This document shows, piece by piece, positions 27,322 to 36,567 of a stretch of DNA of 64,000 bases (the stretch's first letter is position 1; every line of letters begins with the position of its first letter). Both the position numbers and the translations under genes were made by a program. The notes beneath the pieces are model-generated. The model ran no database searches. It was not told the DNA's origin and saw only the letters and a list, made by a program, of their open reading frames with translations. Location of the stretch: NCBI RefSeq assembly GCF_900115085.1, contig NZ_FOVF01000022.1, positions 1 through 64,000 of the forward strand, given 5' to 3'. Origin of the DNA: Dokdonella immobilis. Its GTDB lineage: Bacteria > Pseudomonadota > Gammaproteobacteria > Xanthomonadales > Rhodanobacteraceae.

Positions 27322-28148
27322 GCCTGCCACGCGTCCGCTCGGTGTTCATCTCCGACGTGCACCTCGGCACCCGCGCCTGCCAGGCCGAGCGCCTGCTCGA
27401 CTTCCTGCGCGCCTATCCGGCCGAGAATCTGCTGCTGGTCGGCGACATCGTCGATTTCTGGGCGATGAAGCGCGATGTGCGCTGGACCCCGGCGCAGAAC
27501 ACGGTGGTGCAGAAGATCCTGCGCCGCGCCCGGCATGGCGAAAACGTGCTGTTCATTCCCGGCAACCACGACGAGGCCCTGCGCGAGCATGTCGGCATCC
27601 GCCTCGGCGACATCGCCCTGGTCCGCGAGTACGTGCATACGATGGCCGACGGCAAGCGCTACCTGGTCATCCACGGCGACGAATTCGACCAGGTCACCCG
27701 CTACCACCGCTGGGTCGCCGTGCTCGGCGACGTCGCCTACGAATGGCTGGTGCGGATCAACGTCTGGCTGTCCTGGCTGCGGCGCCGGCTTGGCGTGTCG
27801 GGCTACTGGTCGCTGGCCGGCTACGCCAAGCGCAAGGTCAAGCTCGCGGTCAGCTTCGTCGGCGACTTCGAGAGCTCGGTCGCCCGCGCCGTGCGCGAGC
27901 GCGGCCTCGACGGGGTCATCTGCGGGCACATCCATGTCGCCGCGATGCGCGAGGTCGACGGCATCGACTACGTCAACTGTGGCGACTGGGTCGACAGCTG
28001 CACGGCCATCGTCGAACACCACGACGGACGACTCGAGCTGATCGAATGGCGCGAGGATACGGGCACGCCGATCGCCCTCGGCGAAGTCGCGGTGCTGGCC
28101 GGGCGCGCCGCGGCGGCGGTGCGCGAGGCCGAAGCGCTCGATGCCTGA
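27318..28148 (+). CDS. plcP: PlcP-type intracellular phospholipase C (metallophosphoesterase)
   Basis: PlcP cleaves phospholipids to diacylglycerol, freeing phosphate and feeding BtaA. Metal ligands are visible: Asp13 and His15 (ISDVHLGTR), Asp43 (VGDIVDFW), Asn-His-Asp in PGNHDE (81-86), then 'YLVIHGDEFD' and 'VICGHIH'. The 276-aa sequence resembles Sinorhizobium PlcP much more than LpxH, for example 'VNCGDWVDSCTAIVEH' and a long insert 'GYWSLAGYAKRKVK'. Databases often label this group UDP-2,3-diacylglucosamine hydrolase. Its position in the bta operon supports the lipid-remodelling role. Confidence 0.85.
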   Translation: MSLPRVRSVFISDVHLGTRACQAERLLDFLRAYPAENLLLVGDIVDFWAMKRDVRWTPAQNTVVQKILRRARHGENVLFIPGNHDEALREHVGIRLGDIALVREYVHTMADGKRYLVIHGDEFDQVTRYHRWVAVLGDVAYEWLVRINVWLSWLRRRLGVSGYWSLAGYAKRKVKLAVSFVGDFESSVARAVRERGLDGVICGHIHVAAMREVDGIDYVNCGDWVDSCTAIVEHHDGRLELIEWREDTGTPIALGEVAVLAGRAAAAVREAEALDA

Positions 28149-28157
28149 CGAATCCGC

Positions 28158-29972
<1,815 letters not shown>

Positions 29973-30342
29973 GCGGTCCATGCTATCAGTTGTCGGCAAG
30001 CGTCCTGGACCCGATATTCGGCTGTGAGGGTCGATTGCGCAAGCGGCCTGCGGGCGATCCTCATATCCCTCGCAACCGTTTGCCTGCCGATCAGGTCCGG
30101 GGCAGGCTCTGCGCTTACCGAGGGGCGCTTCGGTTTGCCGCTGAGCTATCGGCGCGCCAAACGACCTTTCTCCTGAATGTCCGCCCGTCCTTCGACGGGC
30201 CCCGGAGGAACGGACATGAGGTTGTCAGCTCCGGCTCGCGCAGACCGCAACTGCGGCGCATAATCGAAACAGACAACTCGTCCGCATCTGTCGACACAGA
30301 ATCGGTCCAGAATCGAGCTTTGGACGACCGCGGGGCGCCCGC
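29973..30342. other. 370-nt spacer between recQ and an exported-protein gene
   Basis: This divergent spacer shows no convincing gene. It has one perfect 6-bp hairpin, CCCGTC-CTTC-GACGGG (30184-30199), without a T-run. A CATAAT hexamer near 30258 has no matching -35 element. It presumably holds the recQ promoter and that of the 30343 gene, but I cannot place either. Confidence 0.5.
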
Positions 30343-31443
30343 ATGAACACAACACATCGACTCCTGCTGGCCGCCTGTTGCCTGGCTTGCCTTCCGGCCA
30401 GCGCCAATCCGCCGCCACGCTTCCCGGCCGGCTCGGTCTGGCACCAGAATATCGCCTCGGCTCCCCTGCACCCGAATTCGACCTCGATGATCAACACCCT
30501 GGTCGGCCTCGGCGGCTGGGGCAATGGCAACAAGTTCCAGATCGATTTTTCGCTGCAGACCTATCCGGAGGCGGCGCCCGGAACGCCGATGCGGACGATC
30601 GTTCCGCATCTCGGGTCCGGCGAATACTACTCGCCGGATTGCGAACCGCTGCCGGCTTCCATGCCGGTGCCTGCCGATGCCGCGTTCGAAGGCCAGGGCG
30701 GGCTCAGCTGCGACAACGACAACGAGGATTGCCACCTGCTGGTGAAACAGGGGAATCTGCTCTACGAGCTCTATTCGGGCAACTATTCGGGCGGCGTGCT
30801 CAATGCGCGCTGCCTGGCCATCTGGAAACTCAATGCGGTCTATCCACCCGAAGGACGAGGCGAGCACTGCACGAGCGCGGATGCGGCCGGCTTTCCGATT
30901 GCGCCGTTGCTGGTCAACGCCGATGAGATCGCCGCCAACGTCGGCGTTGCCAATTCCGATCTCGGTCACGCCATCCGCTTCGTCCTGCCCAACGCGAGGA
31001 TGGCCAGGGACACTTCGCTCGGCGGTGTAGGCGGTCGTCTGTATGTGCGACCCGCCTCGCACGCCGGCAATCCCACCGGGCCAACCGGAACCGTCCCCTA
31101 TGGCGTGCGCATGCGCCTGAAATCGAACTTCAACATGGCCGGCTACAGCGCCGCGGCCCAGGTCATCCTGCGCACCATGCAACGCTATGGCATCGTCCTC
31201 TCCGATGGCGGCAATATTGCGCTGACCTTCGAGACCGACCGCTACACGACGGCGAAGTGGAACACGCTCGGCATCACCGCACAGACCTTCTTCAACGGCG
31301 CCAATGGCTCGACGCCGGTCCTGGTCAGCCACTTCGAGGTCATCGACACCGGCGCGCGCATCGGCGAAACCTGGGACTGCGTGCCGAGCAACGTCACGGT
31401 CACGGACCTGATTTTCGCCCACGGCTTCGAGAACGCGCCGTAA
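30343..31443 (+). CDS. Exported protein of unknown function with IFxxGFE tail
   Basis: I do not recognise the family of this 366-aa protein. The signal peptide is clear (RLLLAACCLACLPASA, cleaved near residue 21). The mature chain begins with 'PPRFPAGSVWHQNI' and has several cysteines (PDCEPL, LSCDNDNEDCH, ARCLA, EHCTSAD), so disulfides and a periplasmic or extracellular site are likely. The C-terminus TDLIFAHGFENAP matches the tail of the three beta-helix paralogues at 13173-20519, although the rest is unrelated. It is monocistronic by spacing. Confidence 0.72.
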   Translation: MNTTHRLLLAACCLACLPASANPPPRFPAGSVWHQNIASAPLHPNSTSMINTLVGLGGWGNGNKFQIDFSLQTYPEAAPGTPMRTIVPHLGSGEYYSPDCEPLPASMPVPADAAFEGQGGLSCDNDNEDCHLLVKQGNLLYELYSGNYSGGVLNARCLAIWKLNAVYPPEGRGEHCTSADAAGFPIAPLLVNADEIAANVGVANSDLGHAIRFVLPNARMARDTSLGGVGGRLYVRPASHAGNPTGPTGTVPYGVRMRLKSNFNMAGYSAAAQVILRTMQRYGIVLSDGGNIALTFETDRYTTAKWNTLGITAQTFFNGANGSTPVLVSHFEVIDTGARIGETWDCVPSNVTVTDLIFAHGFENAP

Positions 31444-31561
31444 TCGAGATCCTTCGATCGCCGTGTCGCGGGATCTGTCCGCGCGGATCGAAATGCGCGT
31501 TTCGCCAGTCCCGGCGGCCGCCTATACTCGGGAATTCCTCCGGCTCGAAGGAAATCCCCTG

Positions 31562-32452
31562 ATGCGCATCATGCCGTTCCTGCTCATGGCCCTCGCCTGC
31601 GCCAGCACTCCTGCATCGGCTTCGGACGACTACCGGCAATCGATCGAGGCGTGGCAGGCCAAGCGCGAGGCCTCTCTGCGAAAGCCGGACGGCTGGTTCA
31701 GCTATGCCGGATCCGGCATCGTCAATCTCGGCCGCAGCACGATTGGCTCGGCCAGTAACAACACGATCGTGCTGCCCAAGGGGCCGGCGCGACTCGGCAC
31801 GCTGACCGTCAACAAGGCCGGCGTGGCGAAGTTCCGCGCCGAGCGCGGCAGCGGCGCAACCATCGACGGCAAGCCGGTCAAGGGCAAGGTCATCCTGAGG
31901 GACAATGTCGACGGCGCCATGCCGACCCGGGTCTACGCGGGCGATGCCTGGTTTTACCTCGTGCGCATGGGCGACGTGATCGGCTGGCGCTTCCGCGATC
32001 CTGATTCCCCGGCTCTGAAGGCATTCAACGGCATCGAGCGATTCCCGATCGATCCGTCATGGCGCATCGAGGCGGACTGGCAGCCCTACGATCCGCCGCA
32101 TGAAATCGAACTGGTCACCATCATCAATACCCTCGAGAAGGCGCCAGTGCCGGGCAAGGCCGTGTTCGAGCGCGACGGCCGACGTTTCGAACTCGAGCCC
32201 GTGCTCGAGGACGATGGCACCCTGTTCTTCATCTTCGCCGACCAGACCAGCGGCAAGGAGACCTATGGCGCGGCGCGCTTCATCTATTCGCAACCGGCTG
32301 AGGACGGCAAGGTGGTGATCGATTTCAACAAGGCCTTCAACCCCCCCTGCGCGCTGTCGCCGCACGTGGTCTGCCCGACCGCTCCGCCGGGCAACCGCCT
32401 GGCGCTGCGCATCACCGCAGGCGAGAAGCGTTACCACAGCCCGGTCGACTGA
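31562..32452 (+). CDS. Exported DUF1684-family protein
   Basis: The 296-aa protein carries the DUF1684 pattern: 'DDYRQSIEAWQAKREASLRKPDGW' after the signal peptide, 'RVYAGDAWFYLVRMGDVIGWRFRDP' midway, 'GIERFPIDPSWRIEADWQPY', and the conserved end 'VVIDFNKAFNPPCALSP' followed by CPTAPPGNRL. The family is widespread and of unknown biochemical function. A signal peptide (MPFLLMALACASTPASA) implies export. The start is the ATG at 31562; an in-frame frame from 31463 lacks a ribosome binding site, whereas GAAGGA precedes 31562. Confidence 0.88.
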   Translation: MRIMPFLLMALACASTPASASDDYRQSIEAWQAKREASLRKPDGWFSYAGSGIVNLGRSTIGSASNNTIVLPKGPARLGTLTVNKAGVAKFRAERGSGATIDGKPVKGKVILRDNVDGAMPTRVYAGDAWFYLVRMGDVIGWRFRDPDSPALKAFNGIERFPIDPSWRIEADWQPYDPPHEIELVTIINTLEKAPVPGKAVFERDGRRFELEPVLEDDGTLFFIFADQTSGKETYGAARFIYSQPAEDGKVVIDFNKAFNPPCALSPHVVCPTAPPGNRLALRITAGEKRYHSPVD

Positions 32453-32550
32453 GGCCTGAGACGCTCCCGCACCGAAAGCGCTTGAACATCGCCGCGGCCA
32501 CCGCCATCGTATGAGCCGCGGCGCCCGCCGCTCGTGAGGGAGATCCAGGC

Positions 32551-32646
32551 ATGGGAGTATTGATCGAAGTCGTTGGCGGCCTCGTCATCGTCGCCCTGAT
32601 CGTGCGTGGCCTGATCGCGTTCTACCAGGACTTCACGCGCAAGTGA
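32551..32646 (+). CDS. 31-aa single-span membrane peptide
   Basis: This small gene lies just before the prohibitin-like gene. A strong GAGGGAGA site precedes the ATG. The product begins MGVLIEVVGGLVIVALIVRG and has one predicted membrane span (about residues 4-24), followed by a charged tail (FYQDFTRK). The stop is 46 nt before the next ATG, so the pair is probably co-transcribed. I know no family for it. Small membrane peptides often modulate a larger neighbour, here an SPFH protein, but that is only inference. The site, spacing and hydrophobic pattern support a real gene. Confidence 0.6.
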   Translation: MGVLIEVVGGLVIVALIVRGLIAFYQDFTRK

Positions 32647-32692
32647 GCCGGGCGCGACCCGCCCGCCAGATACGTTACCGAGGGGAACCCGC

Positions 32693-33595
32693 ATGAACCG
32701 TCCTGCCGCCTTCATGGGCAAGTCCAACCGCTTCCTTTCCGCCGGCATCGTCGGCGTCGTCATCGCCCTGCTCCTGCTGTCGATCGTGTTCGGCAGCTGG
32801 TACACGGTCGACCAGGGCGAGCGTGGCGTGAAACTGCGCTATGGCGCGATCGTCGGCATTGCCGAGCCCGGCCTCAACTTCAAGGTGCCCTTCGTCGATA
32901 CGGTCGAACACGTTTCGGTGCAGAACCAGACCATCCTCTACGACCGGCTCGAGTCCTACAGCAAGGACCAGCAACCGGCGACCCTGCGCATTTCGGTCAG
33001 CTACCGGGTGCCGGAAGCCCGCGTCGAGGAGCTTTATTCGCAGTACGGGACGATCGAGAAGATGGTCGACCGCCTGATCAGCCGGAAGGTACCGGACGAA
33101 GTCAAGAACGTATTTGGCAGGTACACCGCGATTTCCGCGATCCAGGACCGCACCAAGCTCGGTATCGATGTCAACGAGGGCCTGAAGAAATCGGTGCTCG
33201 GCCCGGTTGCCATCGACAGCGTGCAGGTCGAGGACGTGACCTTCTCCGATGCCTACGAGCAATCGATCGAGAAGCGCATGATGGCCGAGGTCGAAATCCA
33301 GACCAAGCGCCAGAATCTCGAAACCGAGCGCATCAATGCCGAGATCACGGTGACCCAAGCCAAGGCCCAGGCCGACTCGGCCCTGGCCAAGGCGCAGGCC
33401 GAAGCCGAGGCGATCCGCGTTCGCGGCGTCGCCGAGGCCGATGCGATCAAGGCGCGTGGCGAGGCACTGAAGCAGAATGCCCAACTGATCGCCCTGACCC
33501 AGGCCGAGAAATGGAACGGCGTGCTGCCGGCAACGATGGTGCCCGGTGGCGCGGTGCCGTTCCTCAACCTCAAGGCCAATACCGGCAACGAGTAG
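32693..33595 (+). CDS. Prohibitin/SPFH-family membrane protein
   Basis: The 300-aa protein has one N-terminal membrane anchor (about residues 15-38, 'IVGVVIALLLLSIVFGSWYTV') followed by an SPFH/Band 7 domain that opens with 'VDQGERGVKLRYGAI' and 'EPGLNFKVPFVDTVE'. A long Ala/Glu/Lys-rich coiled coil ('AEITVTQAKAQADSALAKAQ') ends near residue 265. Bacterial prohibitins of this kind form large membrane-associated oligomers, and HflKC relatives restrain the FtsH protease. A GAGGGGA site precedes the ATG. The small membrane-peptide gene lies directly upstream. No ftsH gene is nearby. Confidence 0.9.
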   Translation: MNRPAAFMGKSNRFLSAGIVGVVIALLLLSIVFGSWYTVDQGERGVKLRYGAIVGIAEPGLNFKVPFVDTVEHVSVQNQTILYDRLESYSKDQQPATLRISVSYRVPEARVEELYSQYGTIEKMVDRLISRKVPDEVKNVFGRYTAISAIQDRTKLGIDVNEGLKKSVLGPVAIDSVQVEDVTFSDAYEQSIEKRMMAEVEIQTKRQNLETERINAEITVTQAKAQADSALAKAQAEAEAIRVRGVAEADAIKARGEALKQNAQLIALTQAEKWNGVLPATMVPGGAVPFLNLKANTGNE

Positions 33596-33665
33596 GCCGA
33601 CCCGTGCGCGTGCCTGACGACCTCGAAACGACGGGCCGTGCTGCGCTGGCGCGAGCGATGCTTCG

Positions 33666-34454
33666 TTGAACCGAAACCGCCACCGCGGCGCGCGCGGGCT
33701 GCGCATCCTGCTCGCCCTGACGCTGGCATTGGCCAGCGTCCAGGCCGGGGCGAGCGCGACCCTGGTGTTTGCGGCGGCCAGCCTGAAACCTGCGCTCGAC
33801 ACGATTCTTGCGTCGGCGCCGGCGCGCGCGATCGGCGAGTTCTCGGTCAGCTACGCCGCGTCCTCGCAACTGGCGCGGCAGATCGAGCATGACGCGCCGG
33901 CCGCGCTGTTCATTTCGGCCGACCAGGACTGGATGGACGCGGTCGAGAGCAGCGGCCGCCTGGTCGCCGGTTCGCGCAGCAACCTGCTCGGCAATGCCCT
34001 GGTCCTGATCGCGCCGGCGGATTCAGCGCAGCAGATCAGGATCGGACCGGGCTTCGACCTCGCCGGCGCCCTCGGCACGGACGGTCGGCTTGCGATCGCC
34101 GAACCTCTCAGCGTGCCGGCAGGAAAATACGCCAAGGCCGCGTTGGTCTCGCTTGGCGCCTGGTCCGGGGTCGAATCACGTCTGGTCCCGGCCGCGCATG
34201 TGCGCGCCGCGCTCAATTTCGTCGCCCGTCACGAGGCGCCGCTCGGCATCGTCTACCGCTCCGACGCCCGGTCCGAAGACTCGGTCCGCGTGGTCGACAC
34301 GTTTCCAGCCTCGTCGCATCCACCGATCGTCTATCCGGTGGCCCTGCTGCGCGCCGGCGACAATGAGGCCGCACGGCGCCTTCTGGCCTTGCTGCGGGAC
34401 GACGATGCGGCTCGCATCTTCGCCCGCTTCGGATTCGATCCGCTCGGACCATGA
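33666..34454 (+). CDS. modA: Molybdate ABC transporter, periplasmic binding protein
   Basis: ModA captures molybdate in the periplasm. The 262-aa precursor has a signal peptide (ILLALTLALASVQAGASA). The mature part begins with the classic ModA pattern 'LVFAAASLKPALDTI', with 'YAASSQLARQIEHDAPAALFISADQDWMD' and 'AEPLSVPAGKYAKAAL' later. The best start is the TTG at 33666: an ATG at 33659 is out of frame and hits a stop after three codons, and no in-frame ATG precedes the signal peptide. Its stop overlaps the modB start (ATGA). Confidence 0.93.
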   Translation: MNRNRHRGARGLRILLALTLALASVQAGASATLVFAAASLKPALDTILASAPARAIGEFSVSYAASSQLARQIEHDAPAALFISADQDWMDAVESSGRLVAGSRSNLLGNALVLIAPADSAQQIRIGPGFDLAGALGTDGRLAIAEPLSVPAGKYAKAALVSLGAWSGVESRLVPAAHVRAALNFVARHEAPLGIVYRSDARSEDSVRVVDTFPASSHPPIVYPVALLRAGDNEAARRLLALLRDDDAARIFARFGFDPLGP

Positions 34455-35143
34455 GCCCGATCAGTCCGGACGAGTGGCAGGCCCTGGCCCTGAGCCTGCG
34501 CATCGGCCTGCTCAGCGTCCTTGTTTCGCTGCCGTTCGCGCTCGGCCTGGCCTGGCTGCTGTCGCGGTCACGCTTTCCGGGCCGGCTGCTGGTCGAGGCC
34601 CTGTTGTTCCTGCCGCTGACCTTGCCGCCGGTGGTAACCGGCTACGCCCTCCTCGTCCTGTTCGGCCGGCACGGCTGGATCGGCGAATGGCTGGCCGAGA
34701 TCGGCGTCGTTTTCGCCTTTCGCTGGACCGGTGCCGTGCTGGCCGCCTGCGTGATGGGCTTTCCGCTGCTCGTGCTGTCGATCCGGGTCGCCTTCGACGG
34801 CGTCGACCGGCGCCTCGAACAGGCCGCGCAGACGCTCGGCGCTTCGGCGTGGCGACGCTTCGTCACGATCGTCGTGCCGCTCTCCGTACGCGGCATCGTG
34901 GCCGGCAGCGTACTCGCGTTTGCCCGCGCCTTCGGCGAATTCGGCGCCACGATCACGTTCGTTTCGAGTATCCCGGGCGAGACGCGCACGCTGCCGATCG
35001 CCATCTACGAACTGATGAGCCTGCCCGGCGGCGAAGGTGGCGTGCAGCGCCTGACCCTGGTCGCGCTGGCGGTGGCGTTTGCCGCGACGCTCGTCGCCGC
35101 CCTCCTCGGCGGGGCCATGTGGGGACGGGGCCGCCATGATTGA
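34451..35143 (+). CDS. modB: Molybdate ABC transporter permease
   Basis: The 230-aa inner-membrane permease has about five membrane spans. The EAA loop that docks the ATPase is visible ('QAAQTLGASAWRRFVTIVVPLS', about residues 124-145), followed by 'RAFGEFGATITFVSSIPGETRTLPIAIY', a ModB signature. It overlaps modA by 4 nt and modC by 8 nt, so modABC are translationally coupled. Confidence 0.95.
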   Translation: MSPISPDEWQALALSLRIGLLSVLVSLPFALGLAWLLSRSRFPGRLLVEALLFLPLTLPPVVTGYALLVLFGRHGWIGEWLAEIGVVFAFRWTGAVLAACVMGFPLLVLSIRVAFDGVDRRLEQAAQTLGASAWRRFVTIVVPLSVRGIVAGSVLAFARAFGEFGATITFVSSIPGETRTLPIAIYELMSLPGGEGGVQRLTLVALAVAFAATLVAALLGGAMWGRGRHD

Positions 35144-35807
35144 GGTCGCCGTCAGGCACGCCTTCGATGATCTGGCCATCGACGTCGAATTCGTCGCCGA
35201 TTCACGCTGCGTCGCCCTGTTCGGCGATTCGGGCGCCGGCAAGACCACCTTGCTCAACGCGATCGCAGGCCTGCTCTCGCCGCAGCAGGGCCGTATCGTG
35301 CTCGATGGCCAGGTCCTGTTCGATCGCGCCGGCCAGATCGACACGCCGGTGGCCATTCGCGAAGTCGGTTACGTGTTCCAGGAGGCCCGTCTGTTCCCGC
35401 ACCTCAACGTACGCGCCAACCTGCTCTATGGCGCGCGCGCACGCGGTCGTCCGGTCGACCGCTTCGAGGCCGTGGTCGAGCTGCTCGAACTCGGCGCCCT
35501 GCTCGGCCGGCGCACGCCGAGCCTGTCCGGCGGCGAGCGCCAGCGGGTGGCGATCGGCCGCGCGCTGCTGTCCTCGCCGCGCATCCTGCTGCTCGACGAA
35601 CCGCTGACCGGCCTGCACCGCGAAGCGCGCGTGCAGGTGCTCGAGCATCTGCGCCGGCTCAAGCAGGCGCTGCAGATCGCCACCCTGATCGTTTCACACC
35701 AGCCCGATGAAGTGGTCGCCCTGGCCGACGAGGTGATCCTGCTCAAGGCCGGCCAGATGGCCGGAAGGCTCGATGTCGCGGCGTTTGGACGCAGCCAGGG
35801 GCTCTGA
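35136..35807 (+). CDS. modC: Molybdate ABC transporter ATPase lacking the MOP domain
   Basis: This subunit powers molybdate import. It has Walker A GDSGAGKTT (30-38), a Q-loop (YVFQEARLFPHL), signature LSGGERQRVAIGRALL, Walker B ILLLDEPL and the switch His (IVSHQPDE). At 223 aa it is about 130 residues shorter than E. coli ModC (352 aa): the C-terminal MOP/TOBE oxyanion-binding regulatory domain is absent. The frame ends cleanly after 'FGRSQGL', and a MITE-like element begins 8 nt downstream. The start is the ATG at 35136, overlapping modB. Confidence 0.94.
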   Translation: MIEVAVRHAFDDLAIDVEFVADSRCVALFGDSGAGKTTLLNAIAGLLSPQQGRIVLDGQVLFDRAGQIDTPVAIREVGYVFQEARLFPHLNVRANLLYGARARGRPVDRFEAVVELLELGALLGRRTPSLSGGERQRVAIGRALLSSPRILLLDEPLTGLHREARVQVLEHLRRLKQALQIATLIVSHQPDEVVALADEVILLKAGQMAGRLDVAAFGRSQGL

Positions 35808-35815
35808 TTTGCCAG

Positions 35816-36001
35816 GGAGGGTATGAACAAGTGGCACAACCGTCACGACGCCTGCCTGCGTGCAGATCGCGGCGCGCCGGCGCAGACAGACTGGCCGTCT
35901 TTCAAGGCGGCGCAACAAGGAGCTGCGCGCAGGCAGGTGTCGCCCAAGCGATTGATTCAATGCCACAAGGGTGACGATTGCGCCACTTGTTCAGACCCTC
36001 C
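35816..36001. mobile_element. MITE-like non-autonomous element, 186 bp
   Basis: The ends form a 31-bp inverted repeat: left 35816-35846 starts GGAGGGTATGAACAAGTGGC, and the right (35971-36001, read inverted) starts GGAGGGTCTGAACAAGTGGC, with 28 of 31 positions equal. A direct repeat CCAG flanks it (35812-35815 and 36002-36005), as a 4-bp target duplication would. Inside, CCTGCCTGCGTGCAG (35851-35865) pairs with 35923-35937 at 14 of 15 positions. There is no transposase. The 73-codon frame inside (35823-36044) runs through the repeats and is not a credible gene. The 4-bp duplication suggests an IS5-type transposase in trans, which is only a guess. Confidence 0.75.
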
Positions 36002-36074
36002 CCAGCGTCCGGCTTTTCTGCCCGGCTGCGACACGCTACGCTAGGCCTGTTGAAACGATCGTTTGAGGATGCCC

Positions 36075-36518
36075 ATGTCATTGCGCAATCTCGTTTTCGG
36101 CTCGCTGGCCGCCCTCCTGCTGGTCGCCTGCGGCGGCGGCCCGGTCAAGCGCATCAGCCCGCCCACCGCCAGCATCCAGGAACTTAAAGTCGGCAGTGAT
36201 GGCCGCTGGCATCTGCTGGTCCGCGTGCAGAACTTCAGTAACGTCGAGATGACCTTCAGCGCGATCGATGCCGGATTGGAAATCGCCGGCAGCGAGGCCG
36301 GACGCATCGCTGTACCGATCAAGCTCGACATACCGGGCGCCAGCGCCGACATCTTCGAGACGAGCCTGGCGCCGGCGCCGGGCATGCGACCCGGCACGAC
36401 CGATTTCGCCTATCGCCTGCATGGCAGCATCGAAAGTAGCGAGCCGAGCGGCAAATTCGATTTCGAACGCAAGAGCCGGCTCTCACCGGTCCCGGGTTTG
36501 CCCGACACCTGGCGCTGA
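36075..36518 (+). CDS. Lipoprotein with LEA14-like domain
   Basis: The 147-aa product has a lipoprotein signal: hydrophobic FGSLAALLLVAC with the lipobox cysteine at about residue 16, followed by GGG. The mature part ('WHLLVRVQNFSNVEMTFSAID', 'AGRIAVPIKLDIPG') resembles LEA14/WHy-type beta-sandwich proteins found as bacterial outer-membrane lipoproteins. The start chosen is the ATG at 36075, which is 6 nt after GAGG; an ATG at 36069 would lie too close to that site. It is 49 nt before the acyl-CoA dehydrogenase gene. Confidence 0.75.
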   Translation: MSLRNLVFGSLAALLLVACGGGPVKRISPPTASIQELKVGSDGRWHLLVRVQNFSNVEMTFSAIDAGLEIAGSEAGRIAVPIKLDIPGASADIFETSLAPAPGMRPGTTDFAYRLHGSIESSEPSGKFDFERKSRLSPVPGLPDTWR

Positions 36519-36567
36519 GCGCCCACTGCGCGCCCGATCGCGCGCTTCCCACTTCCGAGGAAACTCC

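Noticed and set aside
27318-28148. LpxH (UDP-2,3-diacylglucosamine hydrolase) of lipid A synthesis
   Set aside because: The sequence pattern and the btaA-btaB context fit PlcP better; LpxH labels on this group are a common annotation habit.
35823-36044. 73-codon frame inside the MITE-like element
   Set aside because: It reads through both inverted repeats, has no recognised domain and is explained by the repeat structure.
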